This document shows positions 1 through 11,605 of a stretch of DNA of 64,000 nucleotides, one piece after another. Within the stretch, counting starts at the first letter, position 1; every line of letters begins with the position of its first letter. The position numbers and the translations under genes are program-made. This stretch comes from Mesodorylaimus sp. YZB2_4. Taxonomy: Eukaryota > Nematoda > Enoplea > Dorylaimida > Dorylaimidae. The stretch is from positions 124,001 to 188,000 of the forward strand of contig JASANH010000505.1 in assembly GCA_030248295.1 (NCBI GenBank), given 5' to 3'. A model generated the notes under the pieces. That model saw only the letters and a list, made by a program, of their open reading frames with translations, was not told where the DNA came from and made no database searches.

Positions 1-698
1 AGGAATCATGCACCGATGTGTCCTAATATACAAGCAAATGCTAGAATTTGAAATGTACCAAACGAACGAGAAGTTTCAAGAAAATTGGTCGATCGACAAT
101 GGACTCGGTTTGAGCACTCGCCATACAAATGTCAATCAAGAATGAAAGAGAAAGAGGAAACGAAAGAGGCTGCCAAAGCGGCGGCGGCTTGTGTCCTGGG
201 ACTAGGGACGGCGAGCAATGGCGTGAATAAAATCGATCCGGTAGGAGTCTTGGTCGAAAAGCGGAAACTACGTAAAGCGAGAACAGCATAACACCAGGCT
301 TCCTCCCTCTTCCTATCGCTCCATTAAAATGGCAAGTAAAACGTCAATAGTAAAAAGGTATTCAGAAACCGTCGACGTCACCACTTTGATCCATCGCACA
401 CCCCGTCGTTTAGCACGTGCTTGTAACTTATAGAAGAGTGGGTATAATTAGGACATATTTCGAGTTGAATCATGCATATCCAGACACGACCCCCCCCCCG
501 CCAATAACGGACCAGCGAGCGTGAGCTGCACTGCATAAAGTTGAAATCGATCGGGTACCACAGAACCTACAAATTTGTTCCTCGACCTTTAGTCCAGCCT
601 CCGGACTTGGCCTATGTACTTGTACCCACAGTCTCACGGTCACAGTAGGAATCTGAGCATATGCAGAATATACTTTCCGTGGATAGAACATGGGCCTA

Positions 699-3019
<2,321 letters not shown>

Positions 3020-6000
3020 TTATTGTGATGGATGTACTTGAGCTCGATATCTCTTCCTCAAGACATAAATATAGCGCGGCACATAAAACAAAATATGGAA
3101 AAAGCTAACGACGGACATACCCCAGTACAATCCCACAACATTACCCAAATCACAAAAAGCCAAGTAAAAAACGTCCTCTTTGACTTGAGCATGCTGACGA
3201 TAGGCTAGCTCTGCGTAGTAGACATGTATGATGCTATACATCCGTTCGCTATCGACCTTGTCCTTACTGTGCAGCTCGGCGTAACTGGCTGAGCTTTTAT
3301 AAGTCCAAAATGTGCAGTGGCTGGGGCAAAGGGTTTTCTCCGACATTACCAACTTCATCGTTTTTTCCAGCGACTCGATAAACTGCGATACCTAAAAAGG
3401 AGCGCAGACAATCGAAGTTATCCCGAATATTTCTTGTTAGCCTCCAGCTTTAGTGTAAATCTTGTTTCTTCTTCAAATACGCCATGTTGAGCACCTAGAC
3501 AGGATGCTATCATCGATTCGCTCTTCGATTTGTCAGCAATAAACTATAAATCTCTACTGAGTATGTAAAGCGCTGTCTACTGGAGCAACTAGATTTGAGC
3601 TTGAGCTCTAGGTTTACTGTGATCCATCAGAACATACTGCCTTTTTCGAAACTCCTAAGGGGTCACCAACGCCCTCGACAAAATCGACTGAATTGCGGAT
3701 GTCCTTGGCGGCGAAAGCGGATGAGAGGAAGTAATTAGCTTGTGGATTACACACGACTGAGCTGTTTGGCCGGCTCAGATATGCAGGAATTTCGCATGCA
3801 ACGTAGGAGCTTGCTAAACGTTGGAATTCACGAATGGCGCAACTGTAGCCATGCGGGTCGTAGTACATGTAATCACCGCCCTTCATGGACAGATGGCCAG
3901 GTGCTGCACAATTGGTCGGGAGCACATATTTGGACGGGACCAATTTGATGAACGTTTCGGCCCTGTCTGGTGCAGTGACGGGCGATTCCACTACACTGAT
4001 CGGGGTCGGGGCTGCGATGACCCTGAACCCATTCTGGGCGTCGTTATCCAGCCAAGGGAAATTCTTCAGTGACAATGAGGCCTCAATTGTCAGGCCGCCT
4101 GATGGCCCCGACCTTGTTTGGTGATACGTAGTCGCAACTAGCTTGGCGTTATCGCTGTTCATGTTGAGCTGGAACAAGAGTAACCAATGCACCCAGGCAG
4201 CGGAAGATGTGACAGACTAAAGTCTCTGGGACAGAACTCCAGCTAGAGGAAGGCAAATCTCTCTACTATACCTGCCGTTGAAACATCTACCGGATTTGTC
4301 AATATCTTCCAGCTATGGGATAGTATCGATATCCCCTGACCGTCAGGAATGCTGGTTGCATTCCTCTCAGCATTAGAAAAAAGCGTCCCAGCCATTCTCC
4401 AGCTAGGATAACTAACACTCCAGTGGTAATGGCTTATCCGCGCTAAGTGCTGCTAGTACCGCGATACATGAAGCACCAAACGCTCACAGTAGCTGGCCTA
4501 GATGGGTTATACCTCGACGGCTATATCCCGAGCTGTAAAGGCATCTAGAACGCCAGCAACGCGTAGGGGCCATTCAAAGAGGGGTTATGCCTCTGAAGGC
4601 GGGGCCTGAGGCCGCAGTCGCGCTAGGCTTTCATACTTAGTAGTGCGGCTATGCCAGGGTCGACCGTACTACCGTACCGGCCCTACCGTACTGCCATACT
4701 GTGGGTGGTACTGTGCGTACAGTACGGTATACGTACGGCACTGAAATTAGGGCGGTAGGCCGTATAGAAATCTTATGATTTGAGTGATAATTTGGTGTTG
4801 TACATTTTTTGCTTCATTGGGGCCAATGAGACGCATTTCTATTTCGGAAAATCATAAAAACCCGTTTGTTCAGTATAGAAAAAGCTTTCCGAAAAAATTT
4901 TTTCCAATTTTAAATTTGCTATGATGGAATTTTTCGTTGGTGCGGTATGGGCCGTACCACGCCCCAGGTACGGTTCTGGTACGGGTACGGTCAAAAAAAT
5001 TGGTACGGTTGACACTGGGGCTGTAGGCAGTTACTCGGTATCACCAAAAAGTCGCGTTCGCACTAGCACTGTTGCTGAGTAACTTTTCTACGCGATCAGC
5101 ACCTGGTTTTCGTGACACTGACAATGAGTACATATCAAGTATCGGAGCGCGGGTGTCGACCTGTGCCCCGTTATTCGGCACAGGCGAGACGCAAGTAGTT
5201 GAAGTTTCCCAACCAGGGGCGCGTATCGATTTCCCTGACCTCCAAGAATGCTGGTTACATTAGTTCGCGTTTTATGATTAGTCAGAGTCATTGGTTCTGT
5301 AAAGGCGCATTTATAGTCGACAAAATTTCTGCACCCACCCCCAGGGTAGGAGTAATAGCATACGCTTAAGTATATGGCCATTGCACCTACCCTAGGGGTA
5401 GGAGTAGAAATTTTGTCGACTATAAATGCGCCTTTAAACTCGACCCGCATCGAAACATGTTCAAAAATTGACGCAATGGCTTTTGAAGTCGTTAATCGAC
5501 AACACATAGGCCTGTCGTGGGCTATGTACTATCGAATGATGTGTCTTACTGCAATGATATAGCAGACGCCGTCGTCATCCAAAGAGTACAAGGCCCGCTC
5601 GCAGCAGTCGAACTCCTTGCCATCGAACCAGCATCGCTTGAGCATTCCTCGACGCGTCGCTACAGCTGCTGATGCAAATGAAGAGAAATCTTGAATTTTT
5701 GGATTAGAACGAATTATTTTACGAAAATAGAGTGAAAGCCGTTGGTCGAAATCGTGCGGCCGAAGGATTGGGGTGAGATAGAGGGTCAATTGGCTGTAAA
5801 ATTTCTTCAATAGAGGTTCGCCACCTTGTTGTTTTAGAGCATCAATGATATCTCGTGAAACTGTAACCACTTCTTCGACGAATGTTTGATTAAAGTATAC
5901 TTGGGCGCAAATAGTAACATTGGATATAGGTTGTGAGGGCACGACTGCTATGTCGGATATCTCATCTACGTATCCGCTGCGTATCAATAATAATATTCTC

Positions 6001-6206
6001 TTGTAGATATAAAACACACAAATAATGAACAATATCGCAAGGGCAACCTTGAAGATATGAGCAATCCATTGTATATGCTCACTAAATGCTTCCTTCCACC
6101 CAGCCACGCTTATCTTCTCAACAAAATCTTTTCGAGCCTCCTTTAACGAATCTTTTCGTCGCTCGTTCATATTGGCGCCATCGGCTAAGCCAGATCTGTG
6201 AGCCAT
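3020..6206 (-). CDS. DEG/ENaC family amiloride-sensitive sodium channel subunit
   Basis: A trimeric-type degenerin/epithelial sodium channel subunit of 519 residues in three exons: 5550-6206, 3638-4168 and 3391-3020. Both introns are phase 0 (donors GTAAGA and GTATGT; acceptors TTCCAG and TTTTTAG). TM1 lies near residues 50-75. The family block after TM1 is intact at about 192-218, with CWFDGKEFDCC and then DDGVCYI. The Cys-rich extracellular domain spans exon 2. The end of exon 3 carries the family signature HVYYAELAY, then DLGNVVGLYWGMSVVSF, so the G-x-S selectivity filter is GMS at about 487-489 in TM2. The length is typical of the family. Intron 1 (1,381 bp) is swollen by two inverted-repeat elements. 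A broken copy lies head-to-head at 7640-10180. Gating stimulus and subfamily (pickpocket, ASIC-like or other) cannot be read from sequence. Confidence 0.9.
4655..5017. mobile_element. MITE with GTACGGT-rich ends, hAT-like, in DEG/ENaC intron 1
   Basis: The left end begins CAGGGTCGACCGTAC and the right end is GTACGGTTGACACTG, an imperfect inverted repeat. Both arms carry many copies of ACCGTAC/GTACGGT pointing inward. The CAG...CTG termini fit hAT-type ends. Flanks (GGCTATG left, GGCTGTA right) are similar but not a clean 8-bp duplication, so the insertion looks old. No coding capacity is seen in about 360 bp. Confidence 0.7.
5300..5436. repeat. Short palindromic MITE with perfect 31-bp arms
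   Basis: Bases 5300-5330 are the exact reverse complement of 5406-5436 (arms start TAAAGGCGCATTTATAGTCG), separated by 75 bp. The central part has a weaker second inverted repeat built on CTACCCTAGGGGTAGG. It lies in intron 1 of the DEG/ENaC gene. Perfect arms imply a recent insertion or gene conversion. A miRNA-like hairpin is possible but the length and symmetry fit a foldback transposon better. Confidence 0.75.
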
Positions 6207-7639
6207 TGTACAGTTTATAGCAGGTATCTAGGAACTGCTAGCGACGAGTCGGGGCGCCACGTAGGCCACGCTTTGGGCATCTGATCGTTCGGGGTCATAT
6301 TGGTCTAAATAAAGAATAATTGCGGTGCCTGGCTCTCCTTCTGATTACGTGGGCGTCGTTTATTGTACGCAAGGGGCCTTGATCAGCAGTATCCTAGATA
6401 CAGGGTCATGCTTACTCGCTCTGATGTTCGGAACAGGCATTCAATTCGTTCACTGTATGTTCCTGTACGGCGATGTCTAACGATATAAAAAGCCAAAATC
6501 CCATTAAGTTTCTAATGAAAAAGCTTTAAGAGCAAATCGCCCATCAGTTTTACTTTGGAAAACTTCTTTTCAAGCAAGGCTTAATTTGACTAAGCTTGAC
6601 AAAAAAGTAAGAGATTCTACAGTGAGAGCAAAGTCGAGGATCTTTCCCTCTGATGCTGACCAGGATGCTAAATTTCCCTCGATGATAACTACGTAACGTT
6701 TAATTCGCAGTATCTAACGATAAGGCAAACGCGAAACTAAAAATAAGCGTGGCGGACTGAAAGCAAGATGGTATCATATTTTCTATGGCTCTTGACATAA
6801 GATTTCTATCCGTGGAGGTTGAGAGTGAGCACGATCGAAGTTGCGCCTTTATATGTGTAACAAGTTCTGGTCACGAACATGAATTTTAATATAATATTAG
6901 CATCAATGCGCGAGGATTCGACTTTGTGCAAGCTATTTTACCTTAACTTCCTTCAGCATAACGTTTATGTATGAGCAAGCTGGCAGCTGCTTTATGCTAT
7001 TTTGTCAGATAAGGTTTACCAATTCGCTAGGAGCAGAGCTGGCGGTTTTGTGACTGGAGTAATCATGGCAAGTCTTACGACTTTAACTATAACTGAAACC
7101 TTAACCGGAGAGGTCGAGGTCTTGAAGCAGGTCAGAGCATCGATTACTCTCTCCCACTCGCCATGGCCTACCAGCAGAGGATAACACTTTTAACGAAAAT
7201 CATGACGCTTTGATAAGCCTGGCGGGAATTTTCGAGTTACGTTAGGTAAGACGGAGACTTGCTAGGGGAGCGGACTCTGTCGCACGGTCGAAGGTCCCAA
7301 GGATCCGTGAGAAAAACCGAATTAGAAAGGAAATTTTGTTCACTGGTCTTCCCGTAGGGAATTGCGGCTGTGAACAAGGTTCATAGGTTACTCGACCGAA
7401 ATTTCGACTAGGCCTACGCTGTCACGACGCGTATGAACCAGGTGTACACGAGTGTGTCCTCAGATCCGAGCATCTTTCCATGTGTGCTAGATGATAGCTA
7501 AGCGAAACCCAAAGGAGTGCAAGACATTTCAATCATCTAATGGCTTGAGAACGGCCAATGTAAGCTGAACGATCACGGCCTACGTGAAAAACCTATTTTA
7601 TAAAACCTACCCTACCCGACACGTCACGGTTTTAGTATA
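6207..7639. other. Intergenic region between two divergent channel copies
   Basis: This 1.4 kb separates the start of the intact DEG/ENaC gene from the start of its broken copy. It should hold the promoter of the intact gene. No convincing frame, RNA gene or long repeat was seen. Confidence 0.45.
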
Positions 7640-8392
7640 CCGTCCCTAGCCCAACTGGCGATCGAACGGAGATGAACAAGCAACGGAAGGATTCGCTGAA
7701 GGAGGCTAGAAAAGATCTTGTTCTTGTTGAGAAGATAAGCGTGGCTGGCTGGAAGGAGGCATTTGGTGAGCCTATACGATGAATTAGTCATACTGTATGT
7801 TGCGGTAATGTCAGTCATTTGTGTGTCCTATCTCTACAAAAGAATGGCGGAATATATCCGCAATGGATACGTAGCCGAGATATCACACATAGCCGTCGTA
7901 CCCTCACAGCCCGTGTCAAACGTCAGTGTTTGTGCCAAAGTATACTTCAATCAAACGTAAGTCGAAGAAGCGGTTACAGTTTCGTCAGAAATCAATGACG
8001 TTGAAACAATAAGGTGCCGAGTCTCTCTAACGATTTTTATAGCCAACTGACCCTTTATTTCAGCACAATCCCGTCTAAACGAGTTCGACCCGAGATTCTT
8101 ATCCTTTTTTCGCAAAATAATCCGCGCCAACCGCAAAAAATCCAAGATTTCTCCGCATTTGCAGCAGCACAAGTAGCCTTTCGAGGAATGCTCTACGATG
8201 TTGGTTCGATGGCAAGGAATTCGACTGCTGCGCGTGGGCCGTGTATTCGATGACGACGGCGGCATTCGCTATGTCAGCGCAGTAAGACACGTCATTCTAT
8301 AGCATGTATAGAGCATTTGGCATACAGTAGGACAGAGGACTAGCTATCGAGTCGACCTCAAACTAATGGGTCAGGCTTTAGGCCAATAGGTA

Positions 8393-8519
8393 CGTATATC
8401 AGTGCGGATTGCAGGCACACCATGCAATCAATCATTCTTCAGCGACAGGGGCAGCGAACCAGCAGGCACACCACGTGAATGCCGTATATCAGTGCGGATT
8501 GCAGGCACACCATGCAATC
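8393..8519. repeat. 37-bp direct repeat pair in the pseudogene intron
   Basis: The 37 bases at 8393-8429 recur identically at 8483-8519 (both begin CGTATATCAGTGCGGATTGC). A third, partial copy of the internal GCAGGCACACCA motif lies between them near 8462. No gene or known element is associated. Confidence 0.8.
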
Positions 8520-9478
8520 TGTGTTTAATCATTCTGTCCAGCTTGACAGGGAAGGCTATGATGCCCAGTCATCTTAGGATTAGACTGCTTATCACCAAAC
8601 GAGGTCCCGCCCATCAGGCGGCTTGACAATCGAGGCCTCGTTGTCGCCGATTAGTTTTCCTTGTCTAGACGACGACGCCTAGAATGGGTTCAGGGTCATT
8701 GTAGCCCCGACCCTGATCAGTGGAGTGGCATCGCCCGTCACTGCACCAGACTGCAGGGCCGAGACTTTTATCAAAGTGGTCACGTCCAAGCATCTGCTTA
8801 CGACTCACGGCCGGATGGGATCGGATCATATCCAATCGAAACGGATATCCGATCTGATCAGAAAAATCACCATCCAAAAATTTGGGTCGGATCATCCAAT
8901 CTGAACCACTTGAACAAAAACTTTAAGACAATGGTGTTTGAAGTAACCGCAGCCAAGCAACTAACTATTGCAAATTTTTCCAATTACTCTAGTGTAGTGA
9001 ATGAGACGTGATCAGTATTCTGCATTGATGCATCCTTTTTTTCCCCTCATAATTAGAGTTACAGGTCATCTTGTCAATCTCTTATTTTGAGACGGGAGAA
9101 AACATGATGACTCAAGAACAGATTTGCAAATACTTTAAAGCCGGACGGCAGAAATATCAGTGAGGAGTGAAAACGCAGGGAAAATATCCGTTTTGATAAA
9201 CAATTTTTAGTTATGGTACTGTCACTTATGAGCAGATTATATCTTGTTTAAGCTTGTTAAGTACAGTGCGACGGGCGTTGAAAAAGTTCCCGGAAAGTCT
9301 TTATAAAACAAGAACTGAAGATGACTTTACTTTTCAACGCACAAGCTATTCAGGTCAAGCTGGCCCTACATGCGATGTCGTCATCGCTCCAGTCCACTTC
9401 AGTGCAAAGCAGTATTGCTTGATTTTAGAGCACTCCATGGCATCAGTCTAGACGTCCAAAATCGATTCCCAACAAATT

Positions 9479-9510
9479 CTTTCATTCATTCATTCATTCA
9501 TTCATTCATG
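9479..9510 (+). repeat. (TTCA)n microsatellite
   Basis: About eight tandem TTCA units inside the 8805-10137 element, followed 50 bp later by a 17-base A run at about 9561-9577. Confidence 0.85.
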
Positions 9511-9639
9511 CTTTATTCGTAATGAAACACAGGATTGTGCACTCTGAACATTACAGACACAGAAAAAAAAAAAAAAAAATATAAATTTTGTGATGAGCGA
9601 CATCTAAAAACGATCAGAATTAAAAGCATTGTTTTTCAA

Positions 9640-10030
9640 CTTTCAAAAGCTTCAGAAAAGCTTTCATTGTGATGAGGACAAAAAACATCAGATGGAGCTA
9701 GGTCTGGACTATTAGTCCGATAAATAAGAGTCTCAGCAGAAATCTTTCAGAAAAGTCCTCAAAACTTTTAAGAAATGCGTGGGCGCATTGTCGTGGTGGA
9801 ACAAGGTTCAAAAATGGAGCTTTACTTGGCGTTTCTTATGCTCAATGCCTGCGATAACTTGTGCACAACTTGACCCAAATGCGAAGATGTCATTGCACGT
9901 GTTTATGTAATCAGGTTGTACAATAGATCCATAATAAGCAGTGTATAAAATGCCTTGAGGAGGCGCTACTTGTGCCGCGGCACCGTGGTAATAGATACAT
10001 GCTGTGTGTTTATCATGGGGCCCTTCCGAA
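9640..10030 (-). pseudogene. Decayed mariner/Tc1-like transposase fragment
   Basis: Reading the minus strand gives, in broken frames, HHDNAPTH near 9800 and then SPDLAPSD near 9700. These correspond to the HDNAPxH and SPDLAPxD motifs holding the second and third catalytic acidic residues of mariner transposases. Several stops and frameshifts separate the blocks. It lies wholly inside the 8805-10137 element, whose ends are not mariner-like, so it is probably an older nested or captured relic. Confidence 0.6.
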
Positions 10031-10185
10031 AAAAGTTGATGCGTTTTTGATTGTTCAAAAAATTACAAGTAATTCACATGATATAATCCGAAACACATCC
10101 GATCCGATCTGATCCAACCCATCCGATCCGGCCATGACTTACGATAAATTATGCAGCATCTGGAGACCTTACTGTACATTCAGTA

Positions 10186-11605
10186 AAATCAGTAAAATAG
10201 TTTCTCTTTCTGATTAATCCTGATTCCTTCAATCCCGCCTCGTTTATCGACCCCAAAGATGTTAAAAGGTCAGCTACTCACCGTAAGACGTGCAAGGCAT
10301 GCAAGGGTTTCAATAAGATAGTTGGTAATCGATAGATAACGCAGAACTTGGCGTGAAATGAATGGCGTACAAGGGAGGCTTTTTCAATTATAACACGGTT
10401 AAATACGTTCTCTGTTTCGAAAAATTTGGGTGCCGAGCTTCCGAATATGCCAGCATCATTCTTGCAGCATTTGAAGCGTCGACCATGAAACTGTGGAAGG
10501 ATTTGCTGAATGACATTTAGGACAGGCCATAAGCAATAAGTTGCCAATCTTTGTCTTAACTGACTGTGACATTCTCTTTTTTCATATGCTGGCCTCTACA
10601 GTAGAACGAATGAACGTGTGTATTGTGACGTAGGATATCCGGCGTTCACGTGACGGCAGGTTCGGGCTGACCTTACAAGGGAGCGGTCCAAGGTCTAAGC
10701 CTAAGCCTGGTAGAAGAGCTTCCCAAAGAGAATCGATCATTAAAACTGGATCCCTACAACAAAACCGTAAGGCGTCTGTGCCCAGCCTCCCCGTGACCCT
10801 TGTGCCTGCTCTGTGCTCTGTGTTCTGTGTGTCAACTTCTCTGTGTATTTACTAGCCTGGCTGCGGGTTGAATGCATCTGGTCGTGAGTCGCCCATGCTG
10901 GCGAACAGTTCCACGGTCGATGGCGCAGTGAAGACTCCAACCACCAGACCTACCTTCCTTTACGGCAATGCGCGACAATGACTTGTGTTGATATCGTGGC
11001 TAATATTACATCAAGCGGCTTCTTAACGGGTTTAAGATGTGAAAGAAATGTCCGCTGGGTTCAATACTTCTAGTCATTGATAAACCAAAAGGAGTCAGAA
11101 TGCAGTGTATTTGAATAAATCATGCTTTGCATCTTACCATCTCTGAAGTCTTTTTTGGAAGTACATGAAAGTTACAACAAGCAGGATACGTTTGCGCGAC
11201 ATGAATCAGAAACGTATTCATCACGTGGTTCTCTTGCTAGACTGTGCTCTTATTACTGTACGTATTGTATGCTCCCGTCTAGAGCTGAAATATCATTTCT
11301 CTTATCTCTCTTATCGGCCTTGCACTTTGCATTCAAGTGCCCGGTTCTATTTTAGGAAAATGGGTAGGAGCAAGCCGAAATTTTGAACAAAGCATCCACG
11401 GCCCTGAAGCTTCAGTAGTTTAAAGACATCAAGCAATCAGCAAGCAAAAACTTTTACAATTGCTGCACCATGAGCACATGAGCCACAAATATACGCACGT
11501 AGCCCTGTGGGACCCTGACGAGTCGAGCACAGTCATTTTTGGAGGGCAATACAAGTGCTTCGCTTGGTTTGGCTCCTACAGTTCCCACAGGCTCAGATGC
11601 TTGCT
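10186..11605. other. Intergenic region with one weak candidate exon
   Basis: No gene is recognised. On the minus strand a frame at about 10278-10547 ends at a consensus-like donor (CTTACG then GTGAGTAGC), so it might be an exon of an unknown gene, but it has no recognisable motif and no matching partner exon. The rest shows no long repeat or RNA gene. Confidence 0.3.

Larger units (their letters stand above)
8805..10137. mobile_element. Transposon in the DEG/ENaC pseudogene, 8-bp TSD
   Basis: Left end TCACGGCCGGATGGGATCGG; the reverse complement of the right end is TCATGGCCGGATCGGATGGG. Both arms contain repeated GGATCGGAT/ATCCGATCC motifs. The flanks CTTACGAC (8797-8804) and CTTACGAT (10138-10145) form an 8-bp duplication with one mismatch. 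Removing element plus one TSD restores continuous homology with DEG/ENaC exon 2, which proves an insertion. Eight-base TSDs fit hAT-type transposition. The interior is a patchwork that includes a (TTCA)n run, an A-run and a mariner-like relic, so the element is not autonomous. Confidence 0.8.
7640..10185 (+). pseudogene. Broken DEG/ENaC duplicate, interrupted by a transposon
   Basis: Homology to the intact gene starts near the counterpart of its MNERR segment (ATGAACAAGCAACGG at 7672) and continues through TM1, the AVVPSQPxSNV block, the FYSQLTLY block and the exon 1 donor (GCAGTAAGACACGTCATTC at 8281). It resumes with the exon 2 counterpart (about 8530-8804), including NGFRVI and SPVTAP-like segments. 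Breaks include TGG to TGA within the pre-TM1 segment (near 7778), several frameshifts, and a stop before NGFRV. At 8805 the copy is cut by a 1,333-bp insertion; alignment resumes at 10138 (matching the codons around PTNCAAPG) and fades by about 10185. No exon 3 copy was found. It lies head-to-head with the intact gene. It is a pseudogene on present evidence; transcription cannot be judged. Confidence 0.85.

Noticed and set aside
85-291. 68-codon plus-strand frame at the left edge as a gene
   Set aside because: Low complexity Lys/Glu/Ala sequence opposite the expected RhoA intron, no motif.
8661-9011. 116-codon plus-strand frame
   Set aside because: It runs out of frame across the DEG/ENaC pseudogene and into the inserted transposon.
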